Assembly (NCBI GenBank): GCA_964621225.1
Contig: CAZULK010000125.1
Location: 1-8,280, forward strand
Source of the DNA: CAYNUJ01 sp964621225
GTDB taxonomy: Bacteria > Bacteroidota > Ignavibacteria > Ignavibacteriales > Melioribacteraceae
Direction of reading: 5' to 3'
DNA length: 8,280 bases
Shown: positions 1 to 7,900 of the stretch, piece after piece
Position numbering within the stretch: the stretch's first letter is position 1
Layout: every line of letters begins with the position of its first letter
Notes under the pieces: generated by a model
What the model saw: only the letters and a program-made list of their open reading frames with translations
What the model was told of the DNA's origin: nothing
Database searches by the model: none
Translations under genes and position numbers: made by a program

Positions 1-2
1 TA

Positions 3-635
3 TTCGCATTATTCACCTTATTTTTGACATTAACCGTTTTAGCACAAGGGCATTCATCGGCAGTAAAAATAGGAAGTTTTTCTCCACAAGCAACTGATAA
101 CGGATTTATTCTTGGATACGAAGGGCGCTACATAATTGATGAATTTATCAGAACCGGTTGGTCGGTGGATTGGTTCCATAAAAAATATGTGGATCAAAAT
201 TATGTTAACGAAATTAACGCCGGTTATGTAGGGGGAATAAACAGTTCACTTTCCGAATTACGCGCCACAACAAATTTACACGAATTGCCGATACTCTTTA
301 ACGCAACATTTGAATATCCTGTGCAAAACAGATTAAAAGCCTATGCAACCGGAAGCTTAGGTGCGGAAATATTACTTGTTTTCTACAGAAATTTTGCAAA
401 TCCCGACAATGATGATTTAAAGGCAGCCTTAGACTTCAGCTGGCGCATTGGAGGCGGAGTTGCATTCGAAATCGGAGAAAGATCCGACTTGTTCGGGGAA
501 ATATCTTACCACTCTTCGAACCCGAGCTGGACTTACGAAGTGGACGATCCGTCACTGGGGGGAATAAAAACGTTCGAACGAAGTTTTGATATGAGCGGGC
601 TAATGTTCAGAATAGGATTGAGATTTTATCATTAA
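3..635 (+). CDS. Secreted, probable outer-membrane beta-barrel protein, 5' end cut by window
   Basis: The reading frame is open from the left edge, so the true start lies outside the window; the TTG at 24 is not a credible start. The first visible residues (FALFTLFLTLTVLAQG) form the hydrophobic core of a Sec signal peptide with a likely signal peptidase I site after VLA. No cysteine follows it, so this is not a lipoprotein. The mature part, about 200 residues, has alternating polar and aromatic/hydrophobic stretches, many glycines, and a final strand ending in an aromatic pair and His (RIGLRFYH). These features suit a small outer-membrane beta-barrel of the OmpA/OmpW-like fold. No specific family or ligand is recognised, so the function is unknown. 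It converges on the hem cluster and shares a terminator with it, so no functional link to heme synthesis is implied. Confidence 0.7.
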   Translation, partial: FALFTLFLTLTVLAQGHSSAVKIGSFSPQATDNGFILGYEGRYIIDEFIRTGWSVDWFHKKYVDQNYVNEINAGYVGGINSSLSELRATTNLHELPILFNATFEYPVQNRLKAYATGSLGAEILLVFYRNFANPDNDDLKAALDFSWRIGGGVAFEIGERSDLFGEISYHSSNPSWTYEVDDPSLGGIKTFERSFDMSGLMFRIGLRFYH

Positions 636-638
636 AAA

Positions 639-659
639 AAGCCCCGCATTGCGGGGCTT
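639..659. terminator. Bidirectional intrinsic terminator between converging genes
   Basis: A perfect 9-bp stem (AAGCCCCGC / GCGGGGCTT) closes a 3-base loop (ATT). Read leftward, on the hemL side, the GC-rich stem runs into seven T residues (the A-run at 634-640), a textbook terminator for the hem operon. Read rightward, after the beta-barrel gene, it is followed by only a short TTTT at 662-665, so it should be weaker in that direction. It fills the 28-base gap between the two stop codons, and its A-run overlaps the TAA of the beta-barrel gene. Confidence 0.92.
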
Positions 660-663
660 CGTT

Positions 664-1950
664 TTATAATGATTTCAACGACTCGTAATGAGCTTCTATT
701 GTTTTGTCGAGATCTTCTTTTGAATGAACGGTGGATACGAATAGCGCTTCGAACTGAGCCGGAGCCAAATATACTCCTCTTTCCAGCATGTTTCTAAAGT
801 ATTTACCGTAAGCCTCCGTATCGGATTTAACGGCAGTTTTGAAATCCACAACTTCTTCTTCAGTAAAGAACATACACATCATCGAACCGACGCGGTTCAT
901 CCAATATTTTTTACCGAGTTTTTCCAGATTCGATTTAAATCCTTTTTCCAAATAAGCGGATTTTTCTTCCAATACATCATATATTCCGGGATTCTCTTTG
1001 ATGTAACTCAGCGCCGCAAATCCGGCAGTCATAGCCAACGGATTTCCGCTTAAAGTACCGGCTTGGTAAACCGGACCGGCGGGAGCAACTTGCATCATTA
1101 TTTCTTTTTTTCCACCGAATGCACCAACGGGCAATCCGCCGCCTATTATTTTACCGAATGTGGTTAAGTCGGGTGTAATACCAAGTATCTCTTGCGCGCA
1201 TCCTTTGGCCACACGGAAACCGGTCATCACTTCGTCGAATATTAAAACTATTCCTTCTTCATCGCAAATTTGTCTCAGCTCTTTTAAGAACTCATCTTTT
1301 GCGCGAACCACTCCCATATTGCCGGCAATGGGCTCAATAATTACGGCAGCAATTTCACCTTTGTTTGCATCGACTAATTTTTTAACAGATTCAATATCAT
1401 TATAATCCGCCAACAAAGTATCCGCAGCATTACCCTTAGTTACACCCGGAGAAGTAGGAACTCCCAGAGTTAAGGCACCTGAACCGGCTTTAATCAAAAA
1501 GTAATCGGCATGACCATGATAACAGCCTTCGAATTTAATGAACTTTTCCCTTCCGGTATATCCCCGTGCGGCGCGAATGGCGCTCATCGTAGCTTCGGTT
1601 CCGCTGTTTACCATTCGAACCATTTCTACTGACGGAACTAATTCCGTTATCAGTTCAGCCATCTTCACTTCAATTTCTGCGGGGGTACCAAAGCTCACAC
1701 CTTTCTCGATTTGTTCCAATAATGCCGACTTAATAAAATCCGGATTGTGACCGAAAAGATGCGGACCCCAACTTCCTATGTAATCGATGTATTCGTTGCC
1801 GTCAACGTCAATCATTTTGGAACCGATTCCTTTTTCCATAAAAACGGGTTTTCCGCCAACGGATTTAAACGCTCTCACCGGAGAATTCACACCTCCGGGA
1901 ATAAAGCTTTGAGCTTGTTCGAATAACTGTTCTGACTTACTTATTTTCAT
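664..1950 (-). CDS. hemL: Glutamate-1-semialdehyde 2,1-aminomutase
   Basis: This PLP enzyme converts glutamate-1-semialdehyde to 5-aminolevulinate in the cytosol, the last step of the C5 route. The protein is 428 residues, the usual family length. Visible are the N-terminal FIPGGVNSPVRAF block (about 17-29), NSGTEA (115-120) of the cofactor phosphate region, the YHGHAD segment (144-149), FDEVMTGFR (238-246) with the cofactor-contacting Asp, and the Schiff-base lysine K267 in TTFGKIIGGG. The start at 1950 is chosen over an in-frame ATG at 1995 because AGGAGA lies just upstream of it, the family begins here, and the 15 extra residues would come from the palindromic spacer. It is the last gene of the cluster, 109 bases after hemB, and ends just before a strong terminator. 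The family assignment is essentially certain. Confidence 0.97.
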   Translation of the reverse strand: MKISKSEQLFEQAQSFIPGGVNSPVRAFKSVGGKPVFMEKGIGSKMIDVDGNEYIDYIGSWGPHLFGHNPDFIKSALLEQIEKGVSFGTPAEIEVKMAELITELVPSVEMVRMVNSGTEATMSAIRAARGYTGREKFIKFEGCYHGHADYFLIKAGSGALTLGVPTSPGVTKGNAADTLLADYNDIESVKKLVDANKGEIAAVIIEPIAGNMGVVRAKDEFLKELRQICDEEGIVLIFDEVMTGFRVAKGCAQEILGITPDLTTFGKIIGGGLPVGAFGGKKEIMMQVAPAGPVYQAGTLSGNPLAMTAGFAALSYIKENPGIYDVLEEKSAYLEKGFKSNLEKLGKKYWMNRVGSMMCMFFTEEEVVDFKTAVKSDTEAYGKYFRNMLERGVYLAPAQFEALFVSTVHSKEDLDKTIEAHYESLKSL

Positions 1951-1954
1951 ATAT

Positions 1955-1960
1955 TCTCCT
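1955..1960 (-). promoter_or_regulatory. Ribosome binding site that fixes the hemL start
   Basis: On the minus strand AGGAGA is followed by ATAT and then the ATG at 1950. No comparable site precedes the upstream in-frame ATG at 1995. This supports a 428-residue HemL rather than a 443-residue one. Confidence 0.85.
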
Positions 1961-1977
1961 GAACTTTCATTTAAACA

Positions 1978-2008
1978 CAAATTTTTAATCGTCACCGGAA
2001 TTACAAAA
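1978..2008 (-). promoter_or_regulatory. Weak candidate promoter for hemL
   Basis: Read leftward, TTTTG (2008-2004) is followed after 18 bases by AAAATTTG (1985-1978). This loosely resembles the Bacteroidota-type pattern of TTTG, about 19 bases, then TAnnTTTG, but the TA is missing. In AT-rich DNA such a match is easily chance. It is recorded only because the long spacer leaves room for a separate hemL promoter. Confidence 0.15.
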
Positions 2009-2030
2009 GCTTAGCTTTTTAAAATGACGA
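1989..2030 (-). repeat. Nested palindrome in the hemB-hemL spacer
   Basis: An outer 6-bp inverted repeat (TCGTCA at 1989-1994, TGACGA at 2025-2030) encloses an inner hairpin AAAAGC-TTA-GCTTTT (2005-2019). It lies in the only long gap of the cluster (1951-2059, 109 bases). The inner stem is mostly A-T and no T-run follows the outer stem on the minus strand, so it is not a convincing terminator. It could be a copy of a short dispersed palindromic repeat, a transcript-stabilising or attenuating structure, or chance. The arms are seen directly; any role is inference. Confidence 0.45.
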
Positions 2031-2059
2031 ATGCAATGAAATTGTTTTCAAAATATTTC

Positions 2060-3031
2060 TTAAATCAATTTTGCCACATCCTTGGCAAAATAAGTTAGAA
2101 TCATATCCGCACCGGCGCGCTTAATTGCCAATAGGGATTCAAGCATAACTCTTTCCTCGTCAATCCAATCCAATTTACCGGCAGCTTTAATCATAGAGTA
2201 TTCACCACTCACTTGATAAGCTGCGGTAGGCATTTCGAGTTCTTTTTTCACTCTGTAAATAATATCCAAATAAGCTCCGGCCGGTTTAACCATAATAATA
2301 TCGGCGCCTTCTTCCATATCGGAAATTGCTTCCCGCATTGCTTCGTTACTGTTGGCAATATCCATTTGGTGCGAACGGCGGTCGCCGAAAGCGGGAGTGG
2401 AATCCGCAGCATCGCGGAAAGGTCCGTAGTAACCGCTGGCATATTTAACGGCATAACTCATAATCGGGATGTGAGAAAATCCCTTATAATCCAAAGCTTT
2501 TCTGATAGCAGCCACTCTTCCGTCCATCATATCGGAAGGTGCAATCATATCTGCACCGGCCTCGGCATGGCTTACGGCTTCCTTAGCCAATAGTGAAACC
2601 GTTTCGTCGTTCAATATTTCTTCGCCGTTTAGCAATCCGCAATGTCCGTGAGAAGTATATTCGCATAAACATACGTCGGTGATTACCAACAGATCTTTTA
2701 CTTCAGCTTTAATTGCTTTTATTGCTCTTTGAATTATTCCGTGCGGGTCATATGCCTCGCTTCCCTTTTCATCCTTGTGTTCCGGTATCCCGAACAGTAT
2801 CACGGCGGGAATGCCTAAATCCCTTACTTCTTTGCATTCTTCCACAAGCAAATCTATTGAAAGCTGATATACTCCGGGCATAGATTTAACTTCGTTTTTA
2901 ACGTTCTCTCCCGGACAAACAAACAAAGGATATATTAAATCTTCTTTCCTCAAATATGTTTCTCTCACTAAATCGCGCACTTTTGGGTTGTAGCGCAATC
3001 TTCTTAATCTTTGAGTAGGATAATTAGCCAT
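2060..3031 (-). CDS. hemB: Delta-aminolevulinic acid dehydratase (porphobilinogen synthase), zinc type
   Basis: This cytosolic enzyme condenses two 5-aminolevulinate molecules to porphobilinogen. The 323-residue protein is of normal length and begins with the family's basic segment RLRRLRYNPKVRDLVRET. The two Schiff-base lysines are visible: K196 in MSYAVKYASGYYGPFRDA and K249 in MVKPAGAYLD. The metal loop DVCLCEYTSHGHCG (119-132) carries three cysteines (C121, C123, C131), the arrangement of zinc-dependent enzymes such as that of E. coli, not the aspartate-rich magnesium type. The start is supported by AAGGAG six bases upstream; that site overlaps the hemY stop codon, only 10 bases before this gene. 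This placement suggests coupled translation. Its product is the substrate of HemC, which is not in the window, and its own substrate comes from HemL encoded next. Confidence 0.98.
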   Translation of the reverse strand: MANYPTQRLRRLRYNPKVRDLVRETYLRKEDLIYPLFVCPGENVKNEVKSMPGVYQLSIDLLVEECKEVRDLGIPAVILFGIPEHKDEKGSEAYDPHGIIQRAIKAIKAEVKDLLVITDVCLCEYTSHGHCGLLNGEEILNDETVSLLAKEAVSHAEAGADMIAPSDMMDGRVAAIRKALDYKGFSHIPIMSYAVKYASGYYGPFRDAADSTPAFGDRRSHQMDIANSNEAMREAISDMEEGADIIMVKPAGAYLDIIYRVKKELEMPTAAYQVSGEYSMIKAAGKLDWIDEERVMLESLLAIKRAGADMILTYFAKDVAKLI

Positions 3032-3037
3032 AACTTT

Positions 3038-3043
3038 CTCCTT
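3038..3043 (-). promoter_or_regulatory. hemB ribosome binding site overlapping the hemY stop codon
   Basis: On the minus strand the hemY stop TAA runs directly into GGAG, so AAGGAG shares two bases with the stop codon and sits six bases before the hemB ATG. Ribosomes finishing hemY therefore end on the hemB initiation site, favouring translational coupling. Confidence 0.85.
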
Positions 3044-4421
3044 AAACTTTTGAATTCAAATACTCTTTTATTCTCAAATAATTCAATTCACTGTTTTTAA
3101 CGCAATCACCAACGGAAATACCGCCGCGGTAATTACCTCCCAGAAATATTCCGGGAAAATCTTTTTCGAATTTATCGAAATACCTTTCGTGCTCGATGTA
3201 GCCAATGTTGTATTGGGGAATTGCTTTCTTCCAAAACTTTTTGCGTACGAATACCGGATCGGAAGATATTCCCATTGTTTCCTTCAATTCTCCGATCACT
3301 TTATTAATCAACTCCGATTCGTCACCATCAAATAATTCCGGTGAACGTGCACCACCGATAAATATTGTGAATGATGCTTTCCCTTCCGGAGCCCGGTCGT
3401 TGAATATTACCGAAGACCATAATGCACCCAAATAAGACCTCTTTTCTTTACCGGGGATCAAAAATCCGAATCCGTCCAAAGGTTGTTTTATAAATTCTTT
3501 TTCGAAACCAAGATAAAGAACCATTACCGGAGGATAATAAATATCGTTGAGGTGTTCCGTTAATTTTTCGTCGAACTTACCGAATAATTCCGATGCTCTG
3601 TAAGCCGGAACTGTTGAATACAATGCATCACATTTCATTTGAACAGCTTCGCCGTTACTTACTAATGCAACAGTTATACCGTCATCTGTTTTATCTATAC
3701 TTTGTATTTCGCATTCGTATCTTACGTCATTCAATTTATCAGCAAGACCTTTGGCAAATGTCTGCATTCCGTTTTTGAAAGAAAACATCTTTGCGTTTTG
3801 TTTGGAATCTTCGTTTCTCTTCTTCCTTTCTTTCGCTCCTTTAATCATCCCTTTAATCAATCCGCCGTAGTTTTCTTCCAATGCATAAAGTTTGGGGAAG
3901 GCCGATTTAACACTTAATTTATCTGGATTTCCGGCATAAACTCCCGCAACGAAAGGATTGATTGCATAATCGAGGAACTCTTTTCCCAAACGTCTGGAAA
4001 CAAATTCCGAAATGGATTGATAATATCCGTCTTCCGATTTACCGATGAAAGGCTCAGCAAACAATCTCAATTTTGCTTTCCACGAAAAGAGTTTTGTCGC
4101 AAAAAATTGAGGCGGGTTAGTCGGCAGAGGATATAAATTACCGTTCCTTAAGATATAACGCTTGTTTGCAGAAGGATTTGCATAAATCATCTGATCCGAC
4201 AAACCGGCGCTTTCAACCAATTTTCTGATTACCGGTGTCGTTTCCAATCCGCTGTTGGGACCATAATCAATCAAATACCCGTCACTTAATTCGGAAATCA
4301 TCGATCCGCCGGGACCCGATTTTTTTTCGAGAACTGTTACATCATACCCATCTTGTTGAAGCTGGTACGCAGCAGCAAGTCCGGAAATTCCGGCGCCTAA
4401 AACAATAACTTTTTTACTCAT
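3042..4421 (-). CDS. hemY: Protoporphyrinogen oxidase, FAD-dependent (HemY type)
   Basis: This flavoenzyme takes six electrons from protoporphyrinogen IX to give protoporphyrin IX, normally using oxygen. It belongs to the amine-oxidase-like FAD superfamily; the same type is named hemG in some annotation systems. The 459-residue protein opens with a dinucleotide-binding motif, VIVLGAGISGLAAAYQL (about 5-21), followed by the acidic end of the second strand (VTVLEKK, 28-34) and GPGG. Near the C-terminus GGNYRGGISVGDCV (about 428-441) is the second FAD-contact motif. No transmembrane segment is obvious. The related CgoX enzymes act on coproporphyrinogen, but hemN beside it points to protoporphyrinogen as substrate. 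The start at 4421 fits the family; only a weak GAAGA-like site precedes it. It lies 38 bases after hemH. Confidence 0.93.
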   Translation of the reverse strand: MSKKVIVLGAGISGLAAAYQLQQDGYDVTVLEKKSGPGGSMISELSDGYLIDYGPNSGLETTPVIRKLVESAGLSDQMIYANPSANKRYILRNGNLYPLPTNPPQFFATKLFSWKAKLRLFAEPFIGKSEDGYYQSISEFVSRRLGKEFLDYAINPFVAGVYAGNPDKLSVKSAFPKLYALEENYGGLIKGMIKGAKERKKRNEDSKQNAKMFSFKNGMQTFAKGLADKLNDVRYECEIQSIDKTDDGITVALVSNGEAVQMKCDALYSTVPAYRASELFGKFDEKLTEHLNDIYYPPVMVLYLGFEKEFIKQPLDGFGFLIPGKEKRSYLGALWSSVIFNDRAPEGKASFTIFIGGARSPELFDGDESELINKVIGELKETMGISSDPVFVRKKFWKKAIPQYNIGYIEHERYFDKFEKDFPGIFLGGNYRGGISVGDCVKNSELNYLRIKEYLNSKV

Positions 4422-4459
4422 ATTTTCTTCAAGAATAAATTAATTTGTTCAATTTCTGT

Positions 4460-5416
4460 TTATTTCAATTTTTGAATTACTAATTCTTTTAACACTTCAA
4501 TATATTTCTGCGAATCATTCAATCCGTGCATCACAATATAATTTTCGATTCCAACCTCATCGGCAACGTGTCTATATTCAATATCCAATTCGAATAATGT
4601 TTCAACGTGATCACTGGTAAAACTGATTGGCACAATCAGCAGATTTTTATTTCCCTTCTCCGCCATTGATTTTATCATATTATCGGTCGATGGTTCAAGC
4701 CATTTTACCGGACCGACTTTGCTTTGAAAACAGAGATGATGCTCAAGATCGTGGCCTCGCATTTCCATAATCAATTCAACGGTTCTCTCAATCTGTTTGC
4801 TGTATGGATCACCTTTCTTAACCATACTTACCGGGGTTCCGTGAGCGCTGAAAAGAATAGTTACTTTCTTTCTGATCCCTTCATCAAATTTCAGCAAGGT
4901 CTCATCTATTCTTTCATTGACGGCTTCCAAATATTTTTTATTATCGTAATAATGATCGATATAAATCAGTTTGCTCTCATCTCCCTTGTAGTGCCTTTTC
5001 CATTCATTAAAGGAAGAACCCGTTGTAGATACCGAGAAATGTGGATAAAGCGGAAGCAAAATTATTTTGTCGTAGTTGCCGTCTTCCACTTTTCTCACAG
5101 TCTCTTCGGTTAAAGGCTTCCAATATCTCATTGCGGTATAAACATCAATGCCGGAGTCTATTTCCTTTAATTGTTTTTCCAAATTTGCCCTTTGGTATTC
5201 CGTCCATTCGTTGATTGGAGATTTCCCGCCAATCAACTTATATTCTTCTGCAACTTTAGGAGCCCGCCGGGTAGAAATAATTTTAGCAAACCATTTTTGA
5301 CCGAAAGGGATTTTGAAAATATCCGGATCGCTGAATAAATTCCTCAAAAAAGGCTCAATCGATTCAATACTGTCCGGACCGCCAAGATTTAAAAGAACAA
5401 CTGCTGTTTTACTCAT
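4460..5416 (-). CDS. hemH: Ferrochelatase
   Basis: Inserts Fe2+ into protoporphyrin IX, the final step to protoheme. The 318-residue protein starts MSKTAVVLLNLGGPDS, the standard beginning of the family, and has a catalytic His at about 192 (FSAHGTPVS) and a catalytic Glu at about 272 (SDHVETLFELDIEY). It ends with the usual HGLND segment and a short helix. There is no C-terminal membrane anchor and no cluster-ligating cysteine set, so it is a short soluble or peripheral form. The frame stays open to an upstream ATG at 5473 inside hemN, but those 19 extra residues have no family match. The double ATG (5419 and 5416) leaves one residue of doubt, and the ribosome site (GAGAG) is weak. The hemN stop lies 13 bases upstream, so coupling to hemN translation is likely. 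Confidence 0.96.
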   Translation of the reverse strand: MSKTAVVLLNLGGPDSIESIEPFLRNLFSDPDIFKIPFGQKWFAKIISTRRAPKVAEEYKLIGGKSPINEWTEYQRANLEKQLKEIDSGIDVYTAMRYWKPLTEETVRKVEDGNYDKIILLPLYPHFSVSTTGSSFNEWKRHYKGDESKLIYIDHYYDNKKYLEAVNERIDETLLKFDEGIRKKVTILFSAHGTPVSMVKKGDPYSKQIERTVELIMEMRGHDLEHHLCFQSKVGPVKWLEPSTDNMIKSMAEKGNKNLLIVPISFTSDHVETLFELDIEYRHVADEVGIENYIVMHGLNDSQKYIEVLKELVIQKLK

Positions 5417-5429
5417 CATCTCTCGCTTT

Positions 5430-6806
5430 CTATACTGTACGGGAATATTTTGCAGTATCTTCTTTTCTTTCAATAAATCCGTCGAAATTTATTGCGACGT
5501 TTCTTATTAAAAGTCTTCCCATTTCGTTTACGGTTAGTTTTCTGTTTTCAATTTGAACCAAACCGTCGTCAATCATTTCTTTCAGATTATCCAATCCCCA
5601 AGCAAAATATTTTTCGAATTCTATTCCGTATTTATTTTCGATTTCGGCAAAATCCAACTCAAAGTCGCACATCACTTTCATAATCACATCTTTGCGCAGC
5701 TTGTCGTCATCATTCATTTTGTAGCCTTTGTATGTAGGGATGGAACCGTTATCCAGTTTGTCGAAATATTCCTTTTCAGTCTTCACGTTCTGTGCATATA
5801 TATCACCGAATTGACTAATGCTGGTAATACCCATTGCATAAAGATCTGTTCCTGCATTAGTAGAATATCCTTGAAAATTCCGGTACAACCGTTTTTCTTT
5901 CAATGCTTTCGATAGATCGTCTTCCGGTTTGGCAAAATGATCCATTCCTATAAAAACATAACCCGCATCCGTAAGTTTGGCAACGGACATTTTCAATATT
6001 TGAAGTTTTTCTTCGGGAGTGGGAAGATCTTCCGGCTTTATCAATGCCATATGTTTTTTCATCCACGGTACATGGGCATAATTGAAAAGCGCTATTCTAT
6101 CGGGAGAAATGTCGATTATCGTATCGACCGTTTTTTCGAATTCACCCACGGTTTGGAAAGGTAATCCGTAAATCAAATCGAGGTTAAAACTATGATAACC
6201 AAGTTCCCTTACCCATTGGATTACCTGTCTGGTCATATCTTCCGGCTGAATTCTGTTCACGGCTTTTTGAACTTTTTCGTTGAAGTCCTGCACACCCATC
6301 GAAATTCTGTTGAACCCTATTTCCCTAAGGGCTTCCAGATGTTCCCTTGTTAATTCGCGGGGATCAATTTCACATGAGTTTTCGGCATCTTCTTTAAATT
6401 CGAAATTTTCTTTTATATAAGATCCCAATTCTTTAATCTCATCCGGATTCAAATGAGTAGGGGTTCCTCCGCCCCAATGGAGCTGGGCTACTTTTCTGCC
6501 GGGACGCACATAGGTTCTGAACAAATCAATTTCGTTTTTAAGATACCCGAGATATTTCGATATCCTCTCCCTGTTGCGGGACACAATCATGTTGCATCCG
6601 CAGAAATAACAGAGAGTATCACAGAAAGGGATGTGATAATAGAGAGATAAATCGGGCTGATTCTCGGCGTTGTTGGTTTTTATCAACTCATCAATAAAAT
6701 CACTTTCCGTAAACGATTCATTAAACTGCGGCGCCGTGGGATAACTTGTATATCTCGGTCCCGGTCTGTCGTATTTTTTTACCAAGTCGGTATTTATTTC
6801 AAACAT
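5430..6806 (-). CDS. hemN: Oxygen-independent coproporphyrinogen III dehydrogenase, radical SAM
   Basis: Oxidatively decarboxylates two propionates of coproporphyrinogen III to vinyl groups, giving protoporphyrinogen IX without oxygen. The 458-residue protein matches true HemN rather than the heme chaperone HemW. It has the N-terminal arm with PRYTSYPTAPQF (17-28), missing in HemW. The cysteine motif (C62, C66, C69, C71 in FCDTLCYFCGC) supplies the 4Fe-4S cluster ligands plus the extra HemN cysteine. SAM-binding GGGTPT (112-117), GVQDF (171-175) and a HemN-type C-terminal domain ending KYSRTV follow. GGAGA lies five bases before the ATG, taken from the end of GGAG. The gene follows hemE by 21 bases and ends in TAG 13 bases before hemH. 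It needs reductant and anaerobic or low-oxygen conditions to work. Confidence 0.98.
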   Translation of the reverse strand: MFEINTDLVKKYDRPGPRYTSYPTAPQFNESFTESDFIDELIKTNNAENQPDLSLYYHIPFCDTLCYFCGCNMIVSRNRERISKYLGYLKNEIDLFRTYVRPGRKVAQLHWGGGTPTHLNPDEIKELGSYIKENFEFKEDAENSCEIDPRELTREHLEALREIGFNRISMGVQDFNEKVQKAVNRIQPEDMTRQVIQWVRELGYHSFNLDLIYGLPFQTVGEFEKTVDTIIDISPDRIALFNYAHVPWMKKHMALIKPEDLPTPEEKLQILKMSVAKLTDAGYVFIGMDHFAKPEDDLSKALKEKRLYRNFQGYSTNAGTDLYAMGITSISQFGDIYAQNVKTEKEYFDKLDNGSIPTYKGYKMNDDDKLRKDVIMKVMCDFELDFAEIENKYGIEFEKYFAWGLDNLKEMIDDGLVQIENRKLTVNEMGRLLIRNVAINFDGFIERKEDTAKYSRTV

Positions 6807-6827
6807 TGTTTCTCCAATTAAAATATT

Positions 6828-7877
6828 TTACTTATGATATTTACCGCTTTCGCTTTTGATGTAATCCACCAAAGCCTTTGCGTGATCGGGTTTGATATCG
6901 GGCAATATTCCGTGTCCCAAATTAAATATGTGTCCTTCCCCTTCTCCAAAAGATTTGAGCACGAATTCGGCTCTTTCTTGAATAACATTTATATCAGCAT
7001 ATAATGTGGTTGGATCCATATTTCCTTGCAGAGCAACTCTGTCGCCAATGAGGCTTCTTATTTCGCCAATATTAACCGACCAATCCAAACCGATAACATT
7101 CGCACCGGAATTAGCCAATTCTTCGTAACATGCATGAACCCCTTTCGGGAAAAATATTACCGGAACATTTTCACCTTTCAATTCAGCAATGATTTTTTTC
7201 ACGGGATTTAAAGAGAAGCGAATGAAATCTTCCGGCGAAAGTATTCCGCCCCAAGTGTCGAATATCTGAACCGCATTTACTCCGTTTTTGATTTTAGCCT
7301 TCAGATACTTTGCCACTGCAGTGGATAGTTTATCCAGCAATCTTTCGGCTAAATCGGGACGATTGAATATGAGTGATTTAACTTTGCTGAAATTTTTTGA
7401 CCCGCTGCCTTCAACCATGTACGTCATCAAAGTCCAAGGCGAGCCGGAAAAACCGATAAGAGGCACTCTGCCGTTTAATTCTTTTTTTGTTAATTGAATT
7501 GCATCCATTACATATTTCAAATCCTCTTCGGGATCGATGTCTTTCAGTTTATTCAAATCATCTTCCGTACGGATTGGACTTTCGAATACCGGTCCACGGC
7601 TTTCAACCATATCCAAATGCATTCCCATAGCTTCCGGAATTACAAGTATATCGGAAAAAAGTATTGCCGCATCCACTCCGATTATATCTACCGGTTGGAT
7701 TGTTACTTCCGTAGCCAATTCGGGAGTTTTACACATCGTAAGAAAATCCGCTTTCTCTCTTACTGCTCTATATTCGGGCAAATATCTTCCCGCTTGTCTC
7801 ATAATCCAAATCGGAGTACGTTCGGCTTTCTCTTTTCTACATGCTTTTAAGAATAAATCATTTTGTAATACTTCCAA
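6828..7877 (-). CDS. hemE: Uroporphyrinogen decarboxylase
   Basis: Removes four carboxyl groups from uroporphyrinogen III to give coproporphyrinogen III; cytosolic and cofactor-free. Visible are MRQAGRYLPEYR (26-37, with substrate-binding Arg27 and Arg31), FSDIL with the key Asp at 76, MTYMVEG with Tyr153, FDTWGG (206-211), LDWS (264-267) and NLGHGI with His322. The start is set at a TTG (349 residues) because GGAAGGAG lies six bases upstream and the product, MEVLQNDLFLKA, lines up with the normal N-terminus of the family. An in-frame ATG eight codons earlier (7901) overlaps the hemD stop as TAATG and could be used by re-initiation; it would give 357 residues. The gene lies directly after hemD and 21 bases before hemN. 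Confidence 0.96.
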   Translation of the reverse strand: MEVLQNDLFLKACRKEKAERTPIWIMRQAGRYLPEYRAVREKADFLTMCKTPELATEVTIQPVDIIGVDAAILFSDILVIPEAMGMHLDMVESRGPVFESPIRTEDDLNKLKDIDPEEDLKYVMDAIQLTKKELNGRVPLIGFSGSPWTLMTYMVEGSGSKNFSKVKSLIFNRPDLAERLLDKLSTAVAKYLKAKIKNGVNAVQIFDTWGGILSPEDFIRFSLNPVKKIIAELKGENVPVIFFPKGVHACYEELANSGANVIGLDWSVNIGEIRSLIGDRVALQGNMDPTTLYADINVIQERAEFVLKSFGEGEGHIFNLGHGILPDIKPDHAKALVDYIKSESGKYHK

Positions 7878-7883
7878 TGTCTT

Positions 7884-7891
7884 CTCCTTCC
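7884..7891 (-). promoter_or_regulatory. Strong ribosome binding site that fixes a TTG start for hemE
   Basis: GGAAGGAG is followed by AAGACA and then TTG at 7877. This is the longest Shine-Dalgarno match in the window, and no similar site precedes the alternative ATG at 7901. It lies inside the codons that the longer reading would translate. Confidence 0.75.
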
Positions 7892-7900
7892 GTAATAACA

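Noticed and set aside
2005..2019. AAAAGC-TTA-GCTTTT hairpin as a terminator after hemB
   Set aside because: Six-base stem with only two G-C pairs and no proper T-run; too weak to call an intrinsic terminator.
2213..2593. 126-codon plus-strand open frame
   Set aside because: Antisense to hemB, whose active-site and metal motifs prove the coding strand; no family motif in the plus-strand product.
5417..5473. Possible long hemH start overlapping the hemN 3' end
   Set aside because: The added residues do not belong to ferrochelatases, and the MSKTAVVLLNLGGP start at 5416 is the family norm.
5553..5915. 120-codon plus-strand open frame
   Set aside because: Antisense to hemN; its Phe/Ile-rich product is what the reverse of Lys/Glu-rich coding DNA gives.
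5430..6806. HemW (heme chaperone) as alternative identity for hemN
   Set aside because: The protein has the HemN N-terminal arm, the fourth cysteine of the CxxxCxxCxC motif, HemN length and the HemN C-terminal domain.
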